Source: Dipteris shenzhenensis
Lineage: Eukaryota > Polypodiophyta > Polypodiopsida > Gleicheniales
Reading direction: 5' to 3' (one strand)
Length of the DNA stretch: 64,000 bases
NCBI GenBank assembly: GCA_047967505.1
Contig: CM106540.1
Part shown: piece by piece, positions 53,632-64,000 of the stretch
Position numbering within the stretch: the first letter of the stretch is position 1
Layout of the letters: every line of letters begins with the position of its first letter
Program-made: the position numbers and the translations under genes
The notes under the pieces: generated by a model
What the model saw: the letters and a program-made list of their open reading frames with translations, nothing else
The model's database searches: none
What the model was told of the DNA's origin: nothing

Positions 53632-55810
53632 TTAGGATTTGCCTTCTTCTTCTCTTTTGTGCCATATTGAATGCCAATTTAACCTATGATAATGCAACTT
53701 TTTTCTTGATTTGCAACCTTTAAAGTATACCTCTAAAGAACCACTAAAATAATTCCTTGAGACTATTTGCCTTGTGTGCTCCCCCAAAATGTTGTGTATG
53801 TTAAAAAAATGCATTTCTTGCGTGGTGTAATGAGACTTTTCCATTCCTTGTGTTGAACATATTGTAGGGCATCCATACTTTTTAATGAAATATGGAAGGT
53901 GGTTATAGAGAATATGTTGCAATTAGAGAAGATCAAGTTACTTTTTTTATGTGGAAAGAAAGAAATTGCTATGTCTTACAAAATGATCGCTCTTGATCCA
54001 TTTCTTTTTGTCACAAAGTGTGAAAAGATTATCCAAAGATTTCCACACTTCTACTTTGACATTTCTAGTAAGACCATCTACCTCATCATCTTTGATTGTG
54101 TTATGCACATGCCTCCAGAGGCCGTATCTCACTTAATTGAGACATCTTTTCCATTGGATGACTTCTTGAGATCTATTATGATGTGAACATCTCCTCCATG
54201 AAGACCCATGTCTGATAGTACTTTTTCTAATGCAGCAAATTCTTTTTTTCTATGCTTTTCTAGTGATAGATTCCAAGCAAATCCAATGTACAACTTTTTG
54301 ATGATTCTACATAAAGCTTGCAATGTGCATATATGTACATTGCACAAAGGAATATCAAGGACTGCTTTGAAATATGGCTCTATCTTATCCCTATTCGACG
54401 CTCTTCTCCACCATTTAGAATCCATCACATGGGATGGCTCCTTGCAGTAAAGACATGGGGATTTTGAATTACCTCCTTTGCTTATGTTGAACATGCACTT
54501 GAGGATTTTTAGGTCCCCAGCCATATGCCAATCAACACTTGAAAGTCTCACTTGCCTTCAACATGAAGTTGACATCCTTGAACCCGGTTTTTGATAACCA
54601 TAGGTATTCTTGTATGATGAAACACCCAAAATAGAGTTTGGTGGTCCTCTTTCTTTACCTGCAATTGAAAAAATAGCCTCGATTTGAGTTCACATCAACT
54701 AATTATAATCAAGATTAAAGCTCAACATAAATAAAAAATCGTGCTTACCTCAAATGCACCTAACCACCATCTGTGCTTCTCTAATAATTGAAATTCTTTG
54801 GGTTTGCTTTTGTTATTGATGTATCACGTGCTCTATTCAATAAGCATGATAGTCACCCTTTCAATCTTCCTCTCCTTAAGAATTTCACATTAATCAAGAT
54901 TAAGAACAAATATGAGCCATCCCTGACACTCTTCAAATGTGATCCCATAGAATTTAGCCATTCTTTGTAATTGTTCAAGATCAAGAAAATGTTATTCCAT
55001 GGATTATACACAGGGGTACCCTTACTACCTTCAAAAGCATCCTCAATATGCAACCAATGTCCAATAAATTCATCTACCTGTTGATTAAGCAAGGCTCTCA
55101 AATTCCACACTTCTGCAGGATTTGGAAGGACACATTTGATCTTTTGATCCTTAAAAGTTGATGATACTGCCTTGAAAATGGAAGAATAACCATTCCTACT
55201 GACTCCACTCTCATCAAGTGCCTCCTGAATTAAGTTTACATCAACTTTGTTGCTTTCGATGAATTGTTGCACCACATTGCGTTGAATTGTTGCACCACAT
55301 TACGTTTAATTGTTTTGAAATTTTTTTCCTAGATCATCTCCTTCGCAATACTACTTGAAAACAAACCTTTCATTTGTTTCACAGGAAGAGCATTTGGATC
55401 AACATTCTCTTTATAGGGCTCCAAAATTTTCCTACAAGCACCATGCAAAAATAAGAGCTTTGTTAAAAGAAGACTTAACATAGTCACATTCCTATGCCTT
55501 AAAAAACCTTACCTTGCTAAAAGAAGACTTAACATAGTCACATTCCTATGCCGAAAAAATCCTTACCTTGCTTTTTGGACTTGCCTATTGCACCCTCCAC
55601 TTCCCAATTTAAATTCCCCAAGGTTGCGAAGTTTTTTTTTGATAAGCCTATCTCCCATTGGGGTTGCTTTCAACCTTGCCTTACATAATTTCTCTTCTGT
55701 CTTCGAATGTTCTTCAATTTCATTTTGCGACTGCTCTTTCAATCTACAACTTTATGCTATCTGTTGCATTTTTGTGTTTGCCTCTTGCTCGTATAAAGAC
55801 TTATACTGAT
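53632..55810 (-). pseudogene. multi-exon gene of an unnamed family, degraded; possibly transposon-encoded
   Basis: Minus-strand coding blocks run in order. First (about 55800-55567) is a coiled-coil-like block with EQSQNEIEEHSKTEEKLCKA, then a GTAAGG donor. An intron of about 109 bases leads to a block from 55457: LLFLHGACRKILEPYKENVD, then NLIQEALDESGVSRNGYSSI and EVWNLRALLNQQVDEFIGHW. A frame-shifted part ends EFQLLEKHRWWLGAFE at a GTAAGC donor (54749). A 90-base intron ends TTGCAG, and VKKEDHQTLFWVFHHTRIPM follows at 54658. Next are WHMAGDLKILKCMF, SPCLYCKEPSHV and VHICTLQALCRI. Finally come SLDNLFTLCDKKKWIKSDHF and CSTQGMEKSHY near 53860. I recall similar proteins as repeated families in other genomes but cannot name them. 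Stops, frameshifts and a 23-base duplication near 55262-55307 show decay. Confidence 0.6.
55463..55572. repeat. 55-bp tandem duplication spanning an intron donor
   Basis: TAAAAGAAGACTTAACATAG and CACATTCCTATGCC followed by CCTTACCTTGC occur twice in succession. The duplication copies the donor region of the first intron of the gene on the minus strand. Confidence 0.8.
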
Positions 55811-56997
55811 GGGTAGCTAGTATTAGGTCAAAAGGCCCCAATTGTGCTATAATAATGGACCAAAAAAGGGAGTGTTATAGCATCACCTAAGGGTCACTTT
55901 TTATCCATGAAAGAAACAAGTCGGTGCAACCTAGGTCATACAGATCTAGGTCATGTGGAGTGGTTTGCGTCTCTTTCCTTGAAAAAAAAGTTACACTACC
56001 TTTGATAGTAACTACAAAGATTGCTGCCATAGTGCCATAGAGTAGCCCCTAGGTTGCACCATCATCCTTTTTTGCTTTTGAGCCATTAAGTTTGATCCAC
56101 TGATTTTATGTAGAATTATTCTACTATATGTTCACATGTCCTCAATAGGATCTTGATATAATCCCTTCCATTGTAAGTACTTTTACTATAAGTTTCACAT
56201 ATCCTTAACAAACCACTAGGCTTCAACACAGATTCATTCTTATGTTTCAAGCCTCAAACTCAAACACCCTTGTAAAACGGATAATGTATTAAAGCTACAT
56301 TCAATCCATCAAATCTTTTGAAAAACAGTTCTATTGAAAATTCATGTATCATCAATAGGATTTCATCCATTATATGTTCATTTGTCTTTATAGTATGTCT
56401 AAAAATTCATGTATCTTCAATATTATTTCTCTCATGTGTTCCAATATCTTCAAAAGGATACCTTTATTTATGTCCAAACTTGAGCATTGATTTGTATTTA
56501 TCAAACACAATTTCACTCCACCTATTCTTTAGAATGAAATTTTTTTGCCAAAAGTGGGCCAAACGTAAGGTCTTTCCACATATTCTTAAGAATGAAAATT
56601 TTGGCTTTACGTTGGCAAGTCTATGGAATGAGGGTAAGGCCAAAGTCTCTGGTACGGTGCATTAGGTCTTGATTAATTCTTCTTTAGGCTTGAATATTTA
56701 ATGCATTAACTTCACGACTATTATTTATGCTTGAACTTGTAATGTATTAATTTCATGACTTAGGATTTTATGAAGTTATATCTAACATGTCTCAATTAAT
56801 GGAAATTAATATCCTACATAACACAACAAAGTATCATCATATCCCTTCCCAAAATCAATGCTACCTAGCAACTCTCCTGGCATTTTCACTGCCTTGCATT
56901 TGAGTTAGCTATGATGAAGAATGTTGCCTACCTTTGGAACCTCTCAGAGTTACCGTTAGCATGATCTAATTTCATGTACCCCAAAACTTGAGACTTG
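55811..56997. other. no gene recognised
   Basis: AT-rich sequence with several TATGTTCA(C/T)-type words between 56120 and 56460. The 115-codon open frame at 56318 shows no domain. Confidence 0.4.
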
Positions 56998-57483
56998 GAG
57001 ATTCCCATATCACACCAGCGATAGCTGTCTTGTCCACTCTCAATGCTAGTAAGAGCTAGGCCCCATAGACCGGTAAAAGAAGTATTTTTGGAGGTTCAAT
57101 TTTTTCCCTCCGTCTTCTGCAGGCCCCATGATGAAATAGGATATATTCATCACCCTACATTTAATGCAAGAATTGACAACTTCTTTTGGACCTGACTATG
57201 CAGTTTACATCCCAAAGTTGGTGCTAAAATTGCAGACTGGGAGATTCCCATATCACACCAACGGTAGCTATCTTGTCCACTCTCAACACTAGTAAGAGCC
57301 GGTCCCCATAGATCGGTAAAAGAAGTCTTTTTGGAGGTTCAATTTTTTGCCTCCGTCTGCTCCGGCCCCATGACGGAATAGGATATATTCACCACCCTAC
57401 ATTTAATGCAAGAATTGACAACTTTTTTTGGACATGACTATGCAGCTTACATCCTAAAATTGGTGCTAAAATTGCATACCGGG
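56998..57483 (+). repeat. 242-bp tandem duplication
   Basis: 56998-57239 and 57240-57483 are near-identical, each from GAGATTCCCATATCACACCA to TGGTGCTAAAATTGCA. Differences are mostly single C/T or G/A changes. Confidence 0.9.
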
Positions 57484-57599
57484 CATCTCCATTTGCCGGG
57501 GGGTGTCCCTAGTGACCCCTTGGACTTGCTCTATTTGTCTAGTTGTGTCTCTCCACAAAAATTGGAGTGGGGCCTATTTTCCCCATCTAGTAAAACCAT

Positions 57600-57763
57600 A
57601 TGCATCAATATGTATGTATGTATGTATGTATGCATGCATGCATGCATCCATGTATGTATGTACACACACATTACATGGGAAACCAATGGGGTCTTACTTT
57701 TGATGCTTGTATGTATGTATATATATGCATGTACATACATACATACATACATACATACATACA

Positions 57764-57840
<77 letters not shown>

Positions 57841-57850
57841 ATATGTTGAT
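57600..57850. repeat. ATGT, ACAT and AT microsatellite block
   Basis: GTAT units lie near 57610-57632, ACAT units at 57731-57790 and an uninterrupted AT run at 57791-57836. Open frames of up to 159 codons across the block encode only Tyr/Ile/His/Cys/Met repeats and are not genes. Confidence 0.95.
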
Positions 57851-57884
57851 GCATATATGTATATATTGATGCATACAATTTTGA

Positions 57885-58171
57885 TATATGGAGAAAATGG
57901 ACATGGAAATCATCTAAATTGGCTCTTGCCGTTTGATTTGATATATGACATGACCCCATTTGGATTTGTAAGTCCAAAGATTGGGTCCTACTTTTGAGGC
58001 CTAAATGCATGAAATAGGAAGCACGTTAACGCGCTGCCTATTTCAAGCATTCAGACCCTAAAAGTAGCACCCCATATCTTTGGACTTGCATATCCGAATG
58101 GGGTCATGTCATATATCAAATCAAATGGCAAGATCCAATTTCGATGGTTTTCATGTCCATTTTCTCCATCA
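57885..58171. repeat. palindrome with 143-bp arms, no spacer (foldback element 1)
   Basis: The centre is CGTTAACG at 58024-58031. The left arm contains ATGGAGAAAATGGACATG, TTGATTTGATATATGACATG and AGTCCAAAGAT. The right arm carries their complements in reverse order up to about 58171. A few mismatches and one 1-2 base indel are present. Confidence 0.85.
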
Positions 58172-58329
58172 ACTAAAACTATATTCATCAAATAATGTTG
58201 TTGATCAATTTTTAGCATACCCCCCCCAAAATTAAGACCCCCATTGTAAAGAAAGGTAAGGAACACAAGTGCTTGTTCTTATGCTCATGAGACAACAAAA
58301 TGCATGAAATAGGCAACCAATGGGGGCCT

Positions 58330-58485
58330 AATTTTGATGTATGTATGTAAGTATGTATATATGTATGTATATACATACATATATATCTATATGTGTATAT
58401 ATATATGTGTATGTGTGTGTGTGTGTGTGTGTACACACACACACACATATTGATGCATCAATATATGCATATGTATGTATGTATG

Positions 58486-58520
<35 letters not shown>

Positions 58521-58580
58521 ATACATACATACATATGTATATATTGATGCATATATTGATGCATAAATTGATGTATATAT
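58330..58580. repeat. TATG, TG, AC and AT microsatellite block
   Basis: TATG units, a TG run, an AC run (58434-58447) and an AT run (58490-58512), in the same position relative to foldback 2 as the block at 57600 is to foldback 1. Confidence 0.9.
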
Positions 58581-58697
58581 TCATGCATACAGTTTTGATT
58601 GATGGAGAAAATAGGCATGAAAACCATCTAAATTGTCTCTTGCCATTCGATTTGATATAGGACATGATCCCATTGGGATTTGTAAGTCCAAAGATAC

Positions 58698-58786
58698 GGG
58701 GTCCTACTTTTAGGGCTTGAATTCTAAAAATAGGTAGCTTGTTAATGTGCTGCCTATTTCATGCATGTAGGCCTCAAAAGTAGGAC
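58698..58786. repeat. foldback element 2 (about 44-bp arms)
   Basis: Arms around CTTGTTAATGTG (centre near 58742) share GTCCTACTTTT and AAATAGG with element 1. The sequence to its left matches the left arm of element 1, but the right arm is cut short. Confidence 0.75.
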
Positions 58787-58931
58787 ATCATTTATCTATT
58801 TAATAAAACTATATGCATCAAATAATGTTGTTTATCAATTTTTGGTATACACCCCCAAAATCAAGACCCCCGTTGGAAAGAAAGGTAAGGAACACAAGTG
58901 CTTGTTCTTATGTTCAGGAGACATTAAAAAA

Positions 58932-58994
58932 GAGGCCTGGTAGCCCAAAAATGGCAGTGCATCAATGCGCTATCATTTTTGGGTTGCCAGTTCT
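58932..58994. repeat. foldback element 3 (about 28-bp arms)
   Basis: Arms contain CTGGTAGCCCAAAAATGGCA and its mirrored complement around GCATCAATGC near 58964. Confidence 0.75.
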
Positions 58995-59543
58995 CTTTTT
59001 ATTGTCTCACGACCATACATATGGAGGTTATTATACAATATAACTAAGAAGTAGTATTGAAGAAGTTCTACAATTTGGATGCATTAAGAGCATTCATATA
59101 GCAAGGAATAATATAATAGTTAAATACATTTTTTTTTCAATACATATTGCTAGTGACACTACCAAAAAGAGGCTCTACCCCTCATGATGTCTCTGGATAT
59201 AGAATATGAGATTGCTTGATGCTTGGATTGCAGCTGGAAACGTTGCGTGGGCAAAGCCACTATATGCCTCAAGTGTTGGAAATTGATGTATGGCTCAAGT
59301 GCTAGAATGTGCAAATCATGGCCAAAATCAAGACCCCTTAGAGATTCCATGAGGGCTATCCTTTTACTACTACACACGTCACCTTTAGTCAAGGGCAGAA
59401 CCATTTGTCATCATAGGCAGCAGGTTCATGGGACCCCATCCCATGATCCAAGGCATTATTCAACGACAAAGCATTTCTGACTATTCCCAAACCGAGTTTG
59501 CCAATCTGATTGATTTCATTTACTGGACTTGCAATGCTTGCAA

Positions 59544-59650
59544 AGCCCTTGCTTAAGCTTGAATGAGCCTCTTGATTTTGGGTATATAATAGTAAAAAAT
59601 GGCTTAACACGCCCAAAATCAAGAGGCTCATTCAAGCTTAAGCAAGGGCT
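59544..59650. repeat. perfect 39-bp inverted repeat with 29-nt loop (foldback 4)
   Basis: Arms 59544-59582 and 59612-59650 are perfect complements, including CTTAAGCTTGAATGAGCC. One more A-T pair extends the stem, and imperfect pairing continues further out. Confidence 0.9.
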
Positions 59651-59714
59651 TGGCAAAAGCACGAAAAATGACAACGCATTAACGTGTTGCCATTCTTATG
59701 CTTCCCCCCTCCAA
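59651..59714. repeat. foldback element 5 (about 25-bp arms)
   Basis: AAAAGCACGAAAAATGACAA and CTTATGCTT flank a centre GCATTAACGTG near 59683, like elements 1-3. CCCCCTCCAAAAACAAGACC follows, and similar CCCCC-AAAAT-AAGACCCCC words follow elements 1 and 2. Confidence 0.75.
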
Positions 59715-59794
59715 AAACAAGACCCCCAAGCTATTCGTTGGAGACACCAAAATGAGGGGAAGGATGAGGTGAGGAGTAGAGGAGCTAGCCAATG

Positions 59795-59915
59795 AGGGCA
59801 GGGACAGCCTTGGAATTGCCAGCAACAAGCATGATGCAAGGAGGTGAGAAGGCAAAGAAGCAAGGAGGTGAGGAGGTGAGGAAGCAAGGAGGCGAGGAGG
59901 CAAGAGGTAGTCTTG
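59795..59915. repeat. GGAGG-rich minisatellite
   Basis: Words AAGCAAGGAGG and GTGAGGAGG alternate about six times. Open frames here give only repeated Glu/Gly/Arg or Ser/Pro/Leu and are not genes. Confidence 0.8.
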
Positions 59916-59919
59916 AAGG

Positions 59920-62200
59920 GCAACAAGAGGGTGGAGGTGGCCAAAAGATTAAGCAGGAAAGGGAGGGATGGAGATTGCTTGCAGGAAATGCTTGGATTAA
60001 TGCTACAAATGCCATTTTTTTGTGTGTGTTTTGCAGCATGAAATTTTTATGGCATTTTTCTTTTAAAAAATACAACATTGTTGTGATTAATTGCGCTACA
60101 AACAACTCAAGCCGTAAAGCACCTCATATACATCACCGATGGATGCATACACTTATACTCACATCAATTTCCAATATTATATTTGATGGAACCTTAGCAT
60201 ATATGTGTGCATAGAAGACCATTTCGTACATTGATCCCTGATTTCATAGTTAAATTATTACCTTTCTCACATTCTAACATGTGAAGATTTAATGTACATG
60301 CATTAGGGCACATTACATTGCAGTTTATGACTAACTTTATTTATGAATGCATGATACTTGTATATGGTCAAAGAAGGTATACTATCATTTTTGAATGACA
60401 ACACTACTCTATGCTCCATTTTATCCTATATTAGAAACTATGATCACTAGATATTACATAAATGTATTGCTCCATTATATCCTATACTAAAAACTATTTT
60501 GACCCAAATACATAATGCCAATTGAGGTTAGTACTTATGACAAGTGATGAAAACAATCTAATGGTATGAATGAGATCTTGTAAGTTTTGGATATATAATA
60601 TGGGTACTATGTTGATTGAGCTATTTTTCTAAGGGAATATTTTCAACTTAATTACTAAATACATACTTACAATGGTGACCTGATTCCCATCTATATGTAT
60701 AATCAAGTTTTACTTTGTGTTAAAAAAAAAGCTTTTGCATAAGGTTAAAATTCGAATAGTATTTATATTTGTTTAAGACTACCCATTGAGTTGGCTCCTA
60801 TCCTTATATTGAACATGATAATGTTCATAAAGATTTTATGAATACAAATAGATAGCATTGGCTCTCTTTTTAGTGGTTGGGAATGAGCCCTAAAAGTACC
60901 CTAAAATGACTATGTATGATATGCACAGTAAAACACATTTTTTCTCAGCTATTTTTTTAGGAATTCCATATCAACGCAGCTACTTCTTTTTTCTTTTGTA
61001 TTTTCCATGCTCTTATTGAAGCAGTAGCATCGCGGGAATAGAGAAATTCACTCAAACAAACTCAACAACAAATTTCACTTTAGTGAAACATAGGAGACTT
61101 TGTTGCAAACTTCAAATTAGAAAAGCACACACTCATTAGAAGTATTTATTAGCAAGCGAAACCTTTTTTGTAGCATGGAAGTGATCATGGTAGAGTGGCA
61201 TAATCCCTATTTTGCTTTTTTCATAGGTTCTTTTGCTACTCATGGTGGGTGGATACACCATGGCGTAGATCCGAATAGATATTTGGTTTTTTGCTTCAAC
61301 TTGCTTGACTAGACTTTCCTTGATGATTGTTCAATTGTGCATGATGAGTAGTCACTGGCTTAGTTGATGCATTAAGTGCAATGTTTTCCTTAAAGTTTTT
61401 CATACTATAGGATATGAGTTTGCTTATAGGGGTGGAAATAGAAGCTTGTTAACACTTGGTGCATATTTTCCGTTAGATGAAGTAGGATACTAGTTATAGA
61501 GTGTCTTTGCCAATTATTTCACTTGAATCATGCTCCTCTTTTGCTTGAGTTTGTGGTCATGTATTGACTTTAACATAATAGTCTATAGGATACTGGATGA
61601 GCACTCAACATAGTGGTTAGATGCATTCATTTCTAGTTCCGATAGAAGTATCATTCAGAAATTGGTCATAATAGAAGTATGGAGGGCTAAAATCCTTTTT
61701 TGGCTCAGTAAGTTTTTTAAAGCATGGTATTGTCTAGATTACATAGGTATTTTCACTAAGCAAAATTAATCCTTATGATGAAAACATGTGTTTTTTTTCT
61801 TTTGACATAGTTCGTTCTGTTTCCATGTTTTTGGATCAAATGTATGGATGATCTTCTGCAAGCATAAAATACATGATATGTATATGTAGCACATGATCAT
61901 GTTTACATATTTTCAGTCATATATTCTACCTTGTGATCTATCATTATCTTATTGTGTGGATGTTCAATCTGAGTAGTGTTTGCTTTTTTTAATCATAAAT
62001 TTTATGTATTGTTGTGTCTCTACCTCTCCACAATGACTCAAATGTGATAGTATGGGGATGAAAGAGAAGTTAATTATGAGTTTCAGGCATGCCTTCATTG
62101 TTGGAATATGTTTAATTTGCTTATGACCACATCAATTGTTCCAATGATATTGAGAGGAATAAGATGATGGATGAGGTTCTCGCTCGCTTGAAACCTATTT
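59920..62200. other. AT-rich stretch without recognised genes
   Basis: About 2.3 kb with high stop density in all frames. No LTR edges, RNA genes or domains were found. Confidence 0.5.
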
Positions 62201-62202
62201 AA

Positions 62203-62814
62203 TCTTGCTCGCTTATTCGGGGCTGCTCGCTTTTCTTCACTCGCTTTTTGGTAATCCTCTTGGACAAGCTACTTTGTAAATGCTTGCCATATTATTGGCA
62301 CATTGACATGGTGCAGCACAAGGGCTTTAAAAGGAATTGTAACATCAAGGGCATCATAGAGAATGCAGTCCATCGAGTGAAGGAAATTTTAGACGATCAT
62401 GTGACCTTCCTTGAAGGTGACCACCTTAATGCCATGGTATGAAGCATGTTAAGAGTAGCAAAAATATATACAGTGTACAATGCCGATTGCAAGTGGGCTT
62501 ATTGTGATTGTGATTGGTCTTGGAAAGGCAACTTCTGCAAACACCAAGCAAAGGTTTTGATTCTCTATGGCATCCCCTTGGAGACCGTGGTTGAAGGGGC
62601 TCTGCACTTGCATGGTGGCCAATTCAGCATGTTCCACACACAAGGTTTGCTAAGTGCGTTTGGTCTTTCTGATGGCACTTACTTTGTACGTCACTATCCT
62701 ATTTCACATTCTTTTGTAACATGCTATTCAGGAGAACATGAAGTTGTTCACGAGGCCGAGACAATCGGAAAACAAGACAATGCTTTCTCTACACCTGCAA
62801 GAACATTTGAGTAG
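62203..62814 (+). pseudogene. SWIM zinc-finger protein fragment, likely from a MULE-type transposase
   Basis: The plus strand reads CLPYYWHIDMVQHKGFKRNC and GIIENAVHRVKEILDDHV, then an in-frame TGA at 62440-62442. It continues with CDCDWSWKGNFCKHQAKVLI, a SWIM zinc finger (CXC, then CXH, near 62500-62550), and VEGALHLHGGQFSMFHTQGL. SWIM domains of this kind end many MULE transposases and FAR1-like proteins. No DDE core was found upstream. The single stop splits two frames that are otherwise in register, so it is a recent or partial pseudogene. Confidence 0.65.
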
Positions 62815-63400
62815 TTCTATTATGACCATGAATGACAGAGAGATAATGACAGAGAGACTCACTCAGGAATTGTCAGTGTGTGTGTCCCTATTGGGTAACA
62901 TTGCAGGTAAATATGAGAGGATTTTGCATGCATTCTTTGGCTTTTGTGCATTTGAAGAACTCAGGCTTCAATTCATGATGTTGTAGGAGAGGATGAGTTC
63001 CTATTGTCTCGAGCTGTGGCTATCGTATCCCATGCCACGATTGATTTGCAGGTGCTCAAGGATAGGATGGTGGACCAAATGCTACACCCCACCACCACGT
63101 ACAAGCCATTGATGATGGTTTCAAAAACTCAATCCAAAGGGCTAAGCCTTTCATAGAGAAATGGTACCAACGTTGCACAAGCTCTATGATAGGCTCATGT
63201 GGAATAGCTCCTCCAACACTGGTGCCTGTAGGAAAGCTAAAGCACATCAAGAAATACATGCAGTAGTTCTTGAACGACAAGTGAATGGGCACCCAAACGT
63301 AACAATAGCCTCATCTGGAAATTTGATTATTGACCTCATGACCTATTTCCAAGCATGGTTTTGTGGAATTTCGTAGATGGTAAATGGTTCAAGTGACCTT
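62815..63400 (+). other. possible 3' continuation of the SWIM gene
   Basis: Short frames such as EDEFLLSRAVAIVSHATIDL (near 62990-63050) and QMLHPTTTYKPL look coding but are broken. No domain could be assigned. Confidence 0.35.
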
Positions 63401-63789
63401 ACATGGTTATATTGTTGCACATTATGCTTGCATGGTTAGATAAACACATGGTGTCGAGGCATATTGGTGTGAACATAGAAGCACAAGTGCATGTATGGTG
63501 ACATGGTTATGCAATTGTGTTTTAGCTCTTACATGGTGCTCATATGATTGTATGGTTTATGGCTTGTGCTCGTATGCACATAAGTTTAATTGACACTTAT
63601 ATGATCAGGGATGCTTATGCTCCGATGCTTGTATTATTAATGGTTCACGCTCTTATGACCTTATAAGATTATGCTATGCAGCTGTTATCTATGTTATAGA
63701 ATGTTCAAGATGAATGTTCTTATGTCATAGAATGTTCAAAATGGAGGCATTCAATTAATCATATGAGCATAGGAGCATGGAGGCATTCG

Positions 63790-64000
63790 ATGTTGGGCAT
63801 ATAAGCAAAAGAGCATAACCATACAAGGGCATAAGAGCGAGACCATTTACAATACAAGCATAGGAGCATAAGCTTAAGAGCATAAGCATATAAGCATTTC
63901 ACCATAACCATAGCACCGTGTTACACACATAAGCAAAAGAGCATAACCATACAAAGGCATAAGAACGAGACCCATTTAACATACAAGCATAGGAGCATAA
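63790..64000 (+). repeat. GCATAA-rich satellite, runs off right edge
   Basis: A unit with CATATAAGCAAAAGAGCATA, GAGCGAGACC and ACAAGCATAGGAGCATAA at 63797-63872 recurs at 63928-64000. Between them are AAGAGCATAAGCATATAAGC-type short repeats. The array continues past the window. Confidence 0.8.

Noticed and set aside
56318-56665. A 115-codon frame starting MKNSSIENS
   Set aside because: AT-rich composition, no domain, and no supporting introns or homologous repeat.
57406-58665. Many long open frames rich in Tyr, Ile, His, Met and Cys
   Set aside because: They are translations of ACAT, AT, TG and TATG simple repeats in several frames on both strands. No non-repetitive domain is present.
59679-60214. 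Frames of 74-140 codons across the GGAGG minisatellite
   Set aside because: Repeated residues only, on both strands. There is no splice or domain evidence.
1-64000. CRISPR arrays, bacterial operons, rRNA or tRNA genes
   Set aside because: No regularly spaced identical repeats with unique spacers, no Shine-Dalgarno-led gene clusters, and no recognisable tRNA or rRNA core were seen. The repeats here are eukaryotic retroelements, satellites and microsatellites.

Overview
This is a repeat-dominated plant nuclear window. It contains Ty1/copia and Ty3/gypsy LTR retrotransposons of plant type (including Tat-like elements with a second RNase H), introns of about 90-110 bases, long microsatellites, and one spliced gene for a ribosomal protein of the plant mitochondrial uL18 type. 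I see no bacterial-style gene organisation. The density of decayed retroelements plus a Penelope-like reverse transcriptase suggests a large-genome land plant, perhaps a fern, lycophyte or gymnosperm. The clade is an inference I cannot settle from the sequence.

Layout, left to right. 1-2875: front part of a minus-strand copia element (integrase, protease, gag, primer-binding site, LTR). 2944-4716: a truncated 1.8 kb gypsy LTR. 5555-6157: a degraded, intron-bearing coding fragment. It is cut by a large minus-strand Tat-type gypsy element (6158-17413) that has 1.5 and 1.9 kb LTRs and a scrambled interior with two gag-protease blocks. 17930-19680: a decayed Penelope-like RT. 19715-20260: an unrecognised minus-strand ORF. 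22861-29500: a copia gag, a gypsy integrase remnant and a worn copia element. 29800-31450: simple and short tandem repeats. 31900-42822: several gypsy fragments and LTRs in both orientations. 

43310-44393: the only gene I judge intact, a two-exon uL18-family gene. It is followed by a duplicated 3' flank and a roughly 0.6-1 kb segmental duplication (45201-47131). 47600-50920: a LINE remnant, a plus-strand copy of the Tat element's integrase and LTR, and a different Tat-like LTR with its primer-binding site. 51430-53205: tandem repeats, a 64-bp-arm hairpin and microsatellites. 53632-55800: a degraded multi-exon gene of a family I cannot name. 56998-59910: a 242-bp tandem duplication, AT/ACAT microsatellites, and a cluster of palindromes with similar GTTAAC-like centres. 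62203-62814: a SWIM zinc-finger ORF fragment. 63790-64000: the start of a GCATAA-rich satellite.

The retroelements are nested, truncated and mutated, and none looks able to move on its own. The ribosomal-protein gene sits as a small island among them. The most promising under-described items are the chimeric Tat element with its U3-encoded ORF, the Penelope-like RT, the unnamed multi-exon family at 53632-55800, and the palindrome cluster at 57880-59714.
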